This document shows, piece by piece, positions 12,601 to 20,383 of a stretch of 64,000 nucleotides of DNA. Position 1 is the first letter of the stretch. The number at the start of each line of letters is the position of its first letter. This stretch comes from Crotalaria pallida (taxonomy: Eukaryota; Streptophyta; Magnoliopsida; Fabales; Fabaceae). The DNA lies in assembly GCA_037953625.1 (NCBI GenBank), contig CM075655.1, forward strand, positions 13,410,001 to 13,474,000, given 5' to 3'. The notes beneath the pieces were generated by a model. The model saw only the letters and a program-made list of their open reading frames with translations, made no database searches and was not told the DNA's origin. A program made the translations under genes and the position numbers.

Positions 12601-12979
12601 TATTGAAACTCGGATCCCTACCTTTCGTATATCCGAGCGACCAATAGAAGTAAACGAAGATTTGCTAAAGGAAGAGCTAACCCTCAACGAGGAAATCCGA
12701 TCTCTAGCCTCGGACCGAGAGAAAAAAGCTAAGGAAAGGCAGTCCCGAGAATACAACAAATGGGTGGTCCCGAGGAGTTTTGCTGTGGGAGACCTGGTCC
12801 TTAGACGAGCTGACATTGGACTGAAAAATTCAAGAGAAGAGAAGTTGGCAAGAAACTGGGAAGGTCCCTACCAAGTGATCTCAAAGACGGGCTCGGGGGC
12901 TTACAGACTCGAAACACTAACCAACCAACAGTTGAACAATTCCTGGAACGCCACCAAGCTCAAACCCTACTATAGCTGA
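9665..12979 (+). CDS. pol: Tat pol: RT, RNase H, second RNase H, integrase
   Basis: Pol is in the same frame as gag-pro, directly after the TAG. There is no ATG at the boundary, so it is probably translated only as a fusion. The reverse transcriptase spans about residues 135-330 after the TAG (WRMCVDYTDLNKACP, VMPFGLKNAGATYQ, YIDD near 264). The usual RNase H follows at 410-520. A second, archaeal-like RNase H is at 541-660 (YVDGSSHNKGAGAG, NQAEYEA, SDSQLVV). Integrase has the HHCC zinc domain (HHMGAK...CKSCQ), the catalytic Asp, Asp, Glu (MDIIGKF, VTDNGTQF, NGQAEAANK) and a C-terminal GPYQV motif. I see no other stop or frameshift in 1,105 codons. Apart from the gag-pol TAG it looks intact. 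Confidence 0.93.
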   Translation, partial: NASLAKIKIPEEIQPKLSLNRGSVLLTNLDVRSDLDDSRPTPEGEWEFIVLDEKLPNRKVKLGTNLPEEIRAEMLKLLKKNKDLFAWTSADMPGIDPNLICHRLSVHPTAKPVAQKKRRVGTEKAAVIEEKVSELLSAGFIREVSYSEWLSNTVLVKKSNGKWRMCVDYTDLNKACPKDQYPLPIIDKLVDNSSGYQLLSFMDAYSGYNQIPMYPPDQEKTAFITERATYCYTVMPFGLKNAGATYQRMMNKIFSGMIGPTLEVYIDDMITKSKKKEDHPRDLAAILGRIRKFNMCLNPDKCTFGVPAGAFLGFMLTERGIEANPEKCQAILSMHNPSNVKEVQRLTGRMAALSRFLPQVAKKALPWYQLLRKNKNFHWDDSCEQAFTKLKQYLSAPPVLTSPQEGETLFLYLSVSETSVSSVLVRDDSGTERPIYFVSKALQGPEIRYSKIEKLAFALVVAARRLRQYFQNHPIVLRTTQPIRQVLNRPDLAGRMVSWSVELSEFDITYEPRKTLKSQILADFVSELSDSTYSNPSQPWKIYVDGSSHNKGAGAGIILENAAGICVEYSLKFDFPTSNNQAEYEAVIAGLRMAHQMGALEIEVFSDSQLVVSQVKGEFQAKEPILQKYLEQVKTLTDLFPQFSITHIPRSSNSRADILSKLASTKGPENNKTLVQETIHQPSVILAISLTTNWMDPIKQYLQFQILPTDPSQGKKIVRQAAQYTMVGDILYKRGIDSPMLRCLDRAEADLVLAEVHEGISSHHMGAKALARKVLRASYYWPTLLSDASEHVKKCKSCQLHGKIFQRPPTELHSMIAPWPFYQWGMDIIGKFKTAPGQLKFVVVAVDYFTKWIEAEALATISSAKIQKFFLRQVVTRFSVPHTLVTDNGTQFTAKVFQELVNHFHITHHFSSVEHPQTNGQAEAANKTIIDGLKKRLLDAEGSWADLLPEVLWSIRTTIHTSTGETPFRLTYGCEALLPIETRIPTFRISERPIEVNEDLLKEELTLNEEIRSLASDREKKAKERQSREYNKWVVPRSFAVGDLVLRRADIGLKNSREEKLARNWEGPYQVISKTGSGAYRLETLTNQQLNNSWNATKLKPYYS

Positions 12980-13493
12980 GTGGGAGTCACAACACTATCT
13001 GCAAAGATGAAATTTTATCATTTAAAATTCCTGTCATTTATCTTTAGCATGCTCTTGGTTAGCCCCTTTTTGTATTTGACTCCTGTTTACAAACGGATCA
13101 AGGAAATTCAATAAAGTTTTTTTTGTCTCTCATACTCTCTTACTGTTAACGTACTATCCATTTCCCCTCGGATCGCCACCGAGGCGAACTTGGGTGTTTA
13201 TACATGACTTTCTAACAAGGACATATAAACCAACAATTGCTAGTACTTTAATAAGATGCCCGGCCAAAAACTAAAAACAGTTTCGAATTACCGAGGACCG
13301 AGGATCCCACCTAGGCCATAGGTCGGAGATTCGAAATCTAAACAACAGTTTATAACGAGATAAAATACAATGTTAAATCATGAAGAACAGAATAAGATCC
13401 ACTCCTTACAGAGCAATGTTGCAAAAGGAAATCTAAACAAGTTCAAATTACAAAATTACATAGAAAAATACAGCAAAATACATCTCAAAAGAG
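12980..13493. other. Non-coding spacer after Tat pol
   Basis: This stretch lies between the pol stop and the end of the antisense ORFs. It holds an AATAAA-like site (about 13,110) and no coding frame I can support. It may contain the 3' ends of both the sense and the antisense transcripts. Confidence 0.5.
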
Positions 13494-14711
13494 TTAATCC
13501 TCGTCTTCGGACAAGGCAATGGACGACCCATCAAAATCTTCTTCGCTTTGCTCCAACTCCAGGGGGTTTGGCAGGTTGGGTGCTGATAAATCCACTTCAG
13601 CATCATCACGATAATCGATCATCCGATCACCATCAACCCCATAGTATGGGCTAGCCCCAACCACTCGGATTCCAGGGTTCAAGAGCATTAACTGTTTCAC
13701 AGCATTCATAAAAGAGTCAACAGCACCATGATCCCAGTTGAAGTGGTTCTTGCAAGCCAGCACCTTATGCTTCAAAGCCTTCCGACGAGTTTTGATCAGC
13801 TCCTTCTGAGCTTCGGCCAGTTCCCCTTGTAACCTAGTCACTTCCGCCTCCGAACTCGTCAAACGACCAGCAACACCTTCCAGCTCATTAACCCTTTGAA
13901 AAGCTTCAGTCAGTTTCGCCTGGGCCGCCTGCAGCAACCTTCCTTTCTCAGCTTCCTTTCCAACTATATCCTCCAGGGCCTTTTGAGCAGTCTCTCGAGC
14001 TCTCTCAGAAGCGTCAAATCTTTTTTGAAGCTCGGCGTTTGCTTCTGTTAGAGCTCGGAGATTTGACTCACTTTCCTTAACTTGACTTAGCAGATTTTTA
14101 GTTTCAGCAGCAGCAGCCTTCCTCTTCTCTTTTTCAGCCGACGAGAGGGTAGCACTAATGTCTTCAGCATTTTTTCTTAAATGAAACATATAACTGGTAG
14201 CCCTCAGCATGTTTCGGCCCAAAAGGTCACAATGGCACCTCAAGGTGCTTGCCGTCTGATCCGATAGCCTTTTTTCATCGTTTGGCGTATAAACCAAGCC
14301 GACGAATTTCTCATTTAGCTTCCTAGCCCAAACACTCTCCTCGTCCGGGTCAGACATATCGAACCACAGATTGGTCCTTTGAAGGTCGGCAACCTTCGTC
14401 TTCACCACCTCCACAGCCTTGCCTTTGCCTTTATCCAACTTAGCCCTTTTGGCAAGAGGCACCCGATCCTCTTCATCCTCCTTTTCTTCCACTTGCACCA
14501 ACGGGATTCCCGTAGCTATTTCAACCCCCTTAGTCGGCCCAGGTCGAACAACCTGCACCACCTCAACCTCGGAAGGACAAGTCTCGGCAACAGTCACCGA
14601 GCGAGTGGCTTCCGAGGACATGTCTCCACTCCGAGAACCAGTTGACCCAGCAGCCGCCTTTGCTTTCGCAAGTTCCTTTATACGAGCAACCGCCTTGTTT
14701 TCCTTAGCCAT
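13494..14711 (-). CDS. Antisense Tat ORF, coiled-coil C-terminal part
   Basis: This 405-codon frame runs opposite to pol and starts MAKENKAVARIKELAKAK. The N-terminal half is Ala/Lys/Glu-rich with acidic and basic stretches (RAKLDKGKGKAVEVV). The middle, about residues 190-310, is a long heptad-like coiled coil (LRALTEANAELQKRFDASER). The tail is acidic (SEEDFDGSSIALSEDED). It overlaps the other antisense ORF by 34 bases. Just upstream the minus strand has GCTTGGTAC, a poly-T tract and TTTTGCAGAA, which looks like a very short intron that would join both ORFs in one frame. At about 43 bases that is shorter than normal plant introns. Additional antisense ORFs are known in Tat elements, and their function is unknown to me. 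Confidence 0.75.
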   Translation of the reverse strand: MAKENKAVARIKELAKAKAAAGSTGSRSGDMSSEATRSVTVAETCPSEVEVVQVVRPGPTKGVEIATGIPLVQVEEKEDEEDRVPLAKRAKLDKGKGKAVEVVKTKVADLQRTNLWFDMSDPDEESVWARKLNEKFVGLVYTPNDEKRLSDQTASTLRCHCDLLGRNMLRATSYMFHLRKNAEDISATLSSAEKEKRKAAAAETKNLLSQVKESESNLRALTEANAELQKRFDASERARETAQKALEDIVGKEAEKGRLLQAAQAKLTEAFQRVNELEGVAGRLTSSEAEVTRLQGELAEAQKELIKTRRKALKHKVLACKNHFNWDHGAVDSFMNAVKQLMLLNPGIRVVGASPYYGVDGDRMIDYRDDAEVDLSAPNLPNPLELEQSEEDFDGSSIALSEDED

Positions 14712-15997
14712 TTTTTCTGCAAAACCAAGAATCCAAGTGTTAAAAAAAAAAAAGTACCAAGCTCGGCTTTTACAAGCTCTTGGGGAAAAAGAATGATATT
14801 CCTGATATCTACTGGACCGTTCCGCCTAAGATAGGAAAAGAAGGTATCACAAGTTATCCTCTCGGCTACCGATAGCTCGGACTCGTATTGATACTGGTAA
14901 AGTTTGGGGTTGCGGTTGAAAAAATCGGCCGACCAAGACAACGGAAACCGAGGTTGATCACCCTCCATAAACCAACAGTCCCCATTTCCGACGAATTGAT
15001 ACTTAAAGTATAAAGGTTTAAAGGTCTTCCATGAATCTGTGAATTTATCAAAAAGGGCATGTCCGTTGCGTGCTTTCAACGACACCCACAATCTCTTGTG
15101 CGACCCCTTCTCAAAGATGTTCACTTGCGGTATATACAACCATAGAAACGCTCGGAGCGAGCAAGTCAACTTTTGAGCTTCGCAAAACTTTTGAAAGGCT
15201 CGAATAAAGGCCCAACCACTAGGGTGTAGTTGAGTAGGAGCCAAGCGTAACCGACGCAGCAGCTCTATTTCTATTTCAGTGAAGGGCAACTTCACCCCCA
15301 GCCGAATGACAACTTCTTCATACATGAAAAACTCTTTACGATCCGCGGCAATCGCTGTACATACTCGGTCGTTGGTTCCCGGTGAACTTATTACATAGGA
15401 CATCCCAGTTTTATCCGTGGGGCAGGGGAGTATGTGGGCTCGGATATGACTTAGACTGCTGTTGACCAAAGCTGACGGGGTTCCGAGCACCTCCAAATCA
15501 ACCCAGTCATAATCTCCAGAGTTCGGAGGCACAAGGAACTCCTGAGGATGTGTGACGCACCTTCGAACCATACCTGGGGAAAGGGAACACTCGGCGTCAG
15601 AGTCTATAAAATCAAAATTTTTAAACAACCTAACCCTAGGTTTATTAGTCCTATAGCCGAGCCTACTACACCTTCCCCTAACCCTAACAGCTTTTCCCCA
15701 GAAGGGTTTCTCCCAGGAACGGTTCGAAGGGCGGCGGGATAGTTGGGCCCGCTCTTCCGCCGCATGATACAGCAGTTTCCTACTTTCCTCCTCCTCGGAA
15801 TTCCGAGGGTAGTCTACTGATAATGGTACTTCCGCCATCGGATCTGCCATGCGATGGAGGAAAGGTGAGGGCAGGGAGTCCAGCACCTCCAGATCGGAGG
15901 AAGAAGAAGAAGAAGAAAAAGAAGAGGAAGAATCCTCAAGATCACTCAAACCCAGAATCCTAGACCACTCCTCATACTGAAGCCAATTGATACTCAT
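14678..15997 (-). CDS. Antisense Tat ORF, plant transposon-associated domain
   Basis: I chose the start at 15,997 (MSINWLQYEEWSRILGLSD). The frame stays open upstream to 16,066, but that part looks like leader. It is Ser/Asp-rich at residues 15-45. A globular domain then contains HIRAHILPCP, FFMYEEVVIRLGVKLPFT, LHPSGWAFIRAFQKFCE and LFWLYIP-like hydrophobic stretches. This pattern matches what I know as the putative gypsy-type transposon domain of antisense ORFs in Tat, Grande and Retand elements. No catalytic motif is evident. The end at 14,678 runs past a likely splice donor near 14,760, so the true C-terminus is probably the coiled-coil ORF. That the frame stays open in a young element argues for recent selection. 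Confidence 0.75.
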   Translation of the reverse strand: MSINWLQYEEWSRILGLSDLEDSSSSFSSSSSSSDLEVLDSLPSPFLHRMADPMAEVPLSVDYPRNSEEEESRKLLYHAAEERAQLSRRPSNRSWEKPFWGKAVRVRGRCSRLGYRTNKPRVRLFKNFDFIDSDAECSLSPGMVRRCVTHPQEFLVPPNSGDYDWVDLEVLGTPSALVNSSLSHIRAHILPCPTDKTGMSYVISSPGTNDRVCTAIAADRKEFFMYEEVVIRLGVKLPFTEIEIELLRRLRLAPTQLHPSGWAFIRAFQKFCEAQKLTCSLRAFLWLYIPQVNIFEKGSHKRLWVSLKARNGHALFDKFTDSWKTFKPLYFKYQFVGNGDCWFMEGDQPRFPLSWSADFFNRNPKLYQYQYESELSVAERITCDTFFSYLRRNGPVDIRNIILFPQELVKAELGTFFFLTLGFLVLQKKWLRKTRRLLV

Positions 15998-16406
15998 AAT
16001 GAAGTCTAACTTACCCAGAAATAAACCCAGAAAACTAGCAAATACAGAAACAAAATCTTCAACCAAAAACCCAGAACCTATGGAGAATACGGTTCAGCAG
16101 AGAAGGAAAGAAAAACGAAAAACAAGAACAGAAGAAGAAAATCAAAATACCTGAGATTTGAAGATGAGAACTGGCACGAACGGACTGGGGAATCAAGAAC
16201 AGAAGAGTAATGGAATAGAGAAATTATAATCCAAAAGCCAAGAAGACGAATTTCAGAGGGAAGAGGAATGTCAGAAGTCCACGTTTGAAGGAAATTATGA
16301 AAAAAGGAGGAAAGAAGAGTAGTTGAAGGGATTACTTCCCCCCACGTTTGAAAATTTGGGCCTAAATCATAAAAGCCCAAAAGCCTACATCGTGCCACGA
16401 AAAGGC

Positions 16407-16494
16407 CACGTGGCACACAATTAATGGAAAGAAGCATTTCAAAAACCCAAAGGGCAGCATGCATAATAATGACACCTGACACAAGCAGCACGTG
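16407..16494 (-). promoter_or_regulatory. Two G-boxes upstream of the antisense ORFs
   Basis: CACGTG occurs at 16,407-16,412 and 16,489-16,494, about 400-500 bases upstream of the antisense start codon. G-boxes are known plant bZIP/bHLH sites. The intervening 5' region has GT/AG pairs (CTCAG/GTATTT near 16,150, CCATAG near 16,080) that could be leader introns. That this is the antisense promoter is inference. Confidence 0.35.
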
Positions 16495-16658
16495 TCAATA
16501 AAAGGACATTCAAACGTCCTCTCAGTCAGTAGAAGGGACAGCGAGGCACCTTGAGCTGTCCTGCACTCATCACCTCGCCCCGACCCTAACGCTCGGTTCC
16601 TTTAAAGGACACCGTCGAAGAATTATCAGCTCGGCTCAAGACTCAAAAAGTCTTACCG

Positions 16659-16672
16659 AGCTAGGGGGCTTA
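16659..16672 (+). other. Polypurine tract of the Tat element
   Basis: GAGCTAGGGGG lies immediately before the 3' LTR start TGTGGTAG at 16,673. It is the expected primer site for plus-strand DNA synthesis. Confidence 0.65.
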
Positions 16673-16945
16673 TGTGGTAGACCGACCCTCGGTCTACCCT
16701 TAGCATACTCGGCCGACCAGATTATCCTATCTGATAGGTCACGCCTACCCAGGCCGAGCGCTTGTCCTAGGACCCATCCTGGCGCCTCAGGACCGACCAC
16801 ATGGGGCTTACCCCCCAAGGAGTCCGAGCTAGGGGCGCGTGAGCCTAACTTGCCAACAGGGATAAGATTCTCCACTACAGGATAAGGATGAATGACTCAT
16901 CCTACATCCTAAATGGGACACATCAGCTGCCTTGCTGGCCATCCG
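16673..16945 (+). repeat. 3' LTR of the Tat element, left part
   Basis: The first 273 bases match 6847-7119. The LTR is broken after ATCCG (16,941-16,945) by the copia insertion and resumes at 26,322 with CTCCG. The intact 5' LTR reads CTCCG once, so this is a 5-bp target duplication with one mutation. Confidence 0.95.
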
Positions 16946-18520
16946 TGTGAATTCAATGCTCCTAATTATGTGGATTATGTTTTGATGATGACAAAATAAT
17001 TAACAAATCATGCCTTGAAGATTTTGCAACATCAACATCAACAAGAAGTCAAGAAAAGAAGACAAGTGCCCAATCATTCTCAATCAAATATTAATTGTAA
17101 ATTTCTAATTTTTGTTGAGAGTGGTTGAGAGTGGGTAGAAATAATTAGTCTCTTCTAGGAATAAATTTTTATATGTTTATTAAGTTGAGATTGACCAAAA
17201 ATTAATACTTGAGAGGAAAAATAAAATTGAAAAATAATTTTTCCCATATCTGATCAAAATACTCGAGTATTTTGATAAAGACTCGAGTATATACTCGAGT
17301 ATTTATAGAAAAACTCGAGTATTTGTGCCAGGTCAGCAATTATGACCGTTAGTCTTGTTCGTGCACCAATTCACTCGTGACCGACCAAAAAGACTCGAGT
17401 TTTTACCAAAAGACTCGAGTATTTTTGTCCAGTCAGCAAAAATGAACGTTGGAGAAACTCAAAAACCCAATTGAGGGCATTTGAGTCTCATCCAACCCCA
17501 AGAGAGAATTCAGAACCTTATTGTAAAATTTCTCTTTGAATTTGTGCAAGAACAAACAAGACAACAAGATCATATTGATTCAAGCTTTCAATAATTTCCT
17601 CTTCTCAAGTGTTAATTCCCAAAAAGCTCAACTTCTCACTCATATTGTCATTTTATTCCAAGTTGAGTTTTAGGCCTCAATTCTTACATTGAGCTGTGCT
17701 TATTTGTGCTAATCCATTGTGAGATTAGTAATACATATACAAAAAGCTTGATTATTCAAAGTCTTGGATTGTTCCCAAGCAAACCCTAAGTGGCTTAGGG
17801 TGTTGGAAGTCTTGAGAGGTTCTCAAGCACAAGACTAGGAGGTTCCTAGCCCGGTGGAGTTTCTTGAAGGGAGTTCAAGGAAGCTTTGTGAAGAGTTCTT
17901 CAATCACCGGAATCAAATTGGGGTAGAAATCAAGAGTTTGGTACACTCTTGAAAGGGTTAGGTTGAGTGAGGCCATTCTCAAGCAATCCTTTGTAATTTC
18001 TAACAATTTGATTATTAGTAGAAACTCCTAAGTGATTAGGAGGACTGGATGTAGCTCATTGTTGGAGTGAACCAGGATAAAATTGCTTGAGTGTTGGTTT
18101 ATTGCTTTTAATCTACTTTCTAGCTCAATAGACTTAAGTCTTTTCAATCAATTAGGATTTATACAATTAGGTAGCAAGTTCAAGGAATCTTTGTGTTAAA
18201 AGTTATTTAGATTACTTGCTATTCTGTTGGATAAGTTCCTGTTTATTATTGAATTGATTTGAGTTAAATTGCTGAATTTTCGTTTCTGGTCTTTCTGCTA
18301 TCTGATAGGAAAAACTCGAGTATTTCATAAAAGACTCGAGTTGTTCATCCTGAAAAACTCGAGTATTTCACAAAAGACTCGAGTCTTTTGTGTCTGATTC
18401 CAGAAAATTCAGTCTTAGCTCCATTCTTCAATTATCAATCGAAATATTTGGTATTAGTGCTTCAAAATACTATTCACCCCCCCTCTAGTATTTGCTTAGC
18501 CCGCTTGTTGGTTTCCAACA
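16946..18520 (+). repeat. 5' LTR of the Sirevirus-like element
   Basis: It begins TGTGAATTCAATGC and ends GGTTTCCAACA. It contains multiple copies of the palindrome ACTCGAGT (about 17,260-17,430 and 18,310-18,390), usually as AAAACTCGAGTATTT. It differs from the 3' copy at a few sites, for example GATTTTGC/GATATTGC near 17,025. Confidence 0.95.
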
Positions 18521-18522
18521 AG

Positions 18523-18534
18523 TGGTATCAGAGC
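18523..18534 (+). other. Primer binding site (initiator Met tRNA)
   Basis: TGGTATCAGAGC lies two bases after the LTR and is complementary to the 3' end of initiator Met tRNA, the usual primer of plant Ty1/copia elements. Confidence 0.9.
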
Positions 18535-18591
18535 TCGGTCGAAAGATCGAGTGTAACAACTTTTTCGAAAAAGATCCTTTTTGGAAACTAA

Positions 18592-20370
18592 ATGGGCTCT
18601 AGCAATAACTTTGGTGGAGAAGGAGCTTCAATAAACCGTCCTCCACTATTTAATGGTGAAGGATATGTTTATTGGAAAACTCGCATGAAAGTTTTTATTG
18701 AAGCAATTGATATGGATATTTGGGATGCAATTGAAAATGGTCCTTTCATTCCCAAAAAGAAAATAAATGATGAAATTGTTGAAATTCCAAGGAGTAGTTG
18801 GAATGATGATGAAAAGAGAAAAGTTTCATTTGATTTAAAAGCTAAAAACATCATCTTTTCGGCCTTATCCCATGATGAATTTTATAGAGTTTCCCAATGT
18901 AAATCGGCAAAAGAAATGTGGGATACTTTGCAAGTCACACATGAGGGAACAAGTGAGGTTAGAGATGCAAGATTGAATTCTCTAACTCACGAATATGAAT
19001 TGTTCCACATGTTGCCAAATGAAACCATTAGTGACTTGCAAAGGCGATTCTCTCACATTGTTAATCATTTGATTTCCTTGGGAAAAGTATTTCGCAATGG
19101 TGAAACTACTAACAAAATTCTAAGATGTCTTGATAGGAGTTGGCAACCCAAGGTAACCGCCATCAAGGAATCTAGAGACATAAATAGCATGGACTTAGCC
19201 ACTTTGTTTGGCAAACTCCAAGAGCATGAGATGGAGCTTACAAGACTTGGGATGCATGAGGAATCGGACAAAAAGAAAAAGGGCATAGCACTCAAAGCTT
19301 CAACTAAAGCTACAAAAGAAGTTGAAGAATGCTCTACAAGTGGAGATTCCGATGGTGAACCAAATCAAGAAGAATTTGGGATGTTTGTGAAAAGATTCAA
19401 CAAATTTTTCAAAGGGAAGAAAGGTGGATCTTCATCCAATTTTAAGAGAACCAAAGACTCCAAACAAAAAGAAAAGAGTACCAATGATGGAGTTAAGTGT
19501 CATGAATGTGGAGGGGTTGGTCACATAAGAATGGAATGTGCCACATTCTTGAAGAAGAATGACAAGAAGACCCAAGAGACCAAAGGGAAGCGTGCATACA
19601 TTGTTTGGGATGCACCGGAGAAGAGCAATGAATCATCTTCAAGTAGTTCCGGTGATGAAAATGCAAACCTTTGTCTCATGGCCAAGAACAATCATGAGTC
19701 CTCATCAAGAGCTAATCATGGCATGAGTGAAAGTGATGATGAGGTAACCTCTAGTTCTTCTTGTTCCTCTTCAAACTCCATTTCATATGATGATTTGCAA
19801 GAAGCCTACAATGAAATGTTAATTCAATTTAAAAGGCTTGCTAAAATTAATAAGGAAAAAGGAAAGAAAATTTTGGAGTTTCAACATGAAATTGATGAAT
19901 TGCAAAAATCTATAAATGAGTTGAAACTTCAAAATGAATCCTTGGAACTTATTAATTCTAGTCATCAAAGTGATTGTGCAAATCATGAGGAAATTATCAC
20001 TTCATGTGAGAGATGTGATGATCTTGAAAAAGAAGTGAAAGAGTTGAAGAACAAACTCACAACCTCACATAGTGATAGAAACCTCAACCGGTTGTTGAAC
20101 TCTCAAAGACATAATCACAACAAAACCGGTTTAGGATATGTTCATAAAAAGGACAAAAAGTACAAGGTGGTTGGAACATTTTCTAAGAAAAATTCATCAA
20201 AGAGACCAACTTGTACTTATTGTGGAAAGGTTGGACATATCAACATTGAGTGCCACATTAAGAAGTTTGAAATGAAAAAGGGCACTTATATGTGGATTAA
20301 GAAGGGAGAAAGTCCCAACACTAACCCTAAGGGACCCAACATTGTTTGGGTACCCAAAATGAAAAGGTGA
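18592..20370 (+). CDS. gag: Sirevirus-like gag
   Basis: The 592-codon frame starts MGSSNNFGGEG 57 bases after the primer site. The N-terminal 230 residues are the copia-type gag domain (LFNGEGYVYWKTRMKVF, MWDTLQVTHEG, ISDLQRRFSHIVNHL). There are two zinc knuckles, CHECGGVGHIRMEC near residue 303 and CTYCGKVGHINIEC near 541. Between them lie a Ser-rich segment and a coiled coil (about residues 405-500). The product would package element RNA in cytoplasmic particles. It ends with TGA at 20,368-20,370. Pol follows in the +1 frame with its own upstream TAG, so gag and pol cannot be fused by one simple frameshift. Confidence 0.92.
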   Translation: MGSSNNFGGEGASINRPPLFNGEGYVYWKTRMKVFIEAIDMDIWDAIENGPFIPKKKINDEIVEIPRSSWNDDEKRKVSFDLKAKNIIFSALSHDEFYRVSQCKSAKEMWDTLQVTHEGTSEVRDARLNSLTHEYELFHMLPNETISDLQRRFSHIVNHLISLGKVFRNGETTNKILRCLDRSWQPKVTAIKESRDINSMDLATLFGKLQEHEMELTRLGMHEESDKKKKGIALKASTKATKEVEECSTSGDSDGEPNQEEFGMFVKRFNKFFKGKKGGSSSNFKRTKDSKQKEKSTNDGVKCHECGGVGHIRMECATFLKKNDKKTQETKGKRAYIVWDAPEKSNESSSSSSGDENANLCLMAKNNHESSSRANHGMSESDDEVTSSSSCSSSNSISYDDLQEAYNEMLIQFKRLAKINKEKGKKILEFQHEIDELQKSINELKLQNESLELINSSHQSDCANHEEIITSCERCDDLEKEVKELKNKLTTSHSDRNLNRLLNSQRHNHNKTGLGYVHKKDKKYKVVGTFSKKNSSKRPTCTYCGKVGHINIECHIKKFEMKKGTYMWIKKGESPNTNPKGPNIVWVPKMKR

Positions 20371-20383
20371 TTTCATTTTGTAG

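Noticed and set aside
14723..14765. Firm 43-base intron joining the antisense ORFs
   Set aside because: The sites fit and keep the frame, but the length is below normal plant introns, so it is reported only as a possibility.
15655..15690. Telomere-like CCCTAACCCTAA words
   Set aside because: Only two imperfect units occur, inside an antisense coding frame.
18523..18534. tRNA-Met-like sequence
   Set aside because: Only the 12-base complement of the tRNA 3' end is present, next to an LTR. It is a primer binding site.
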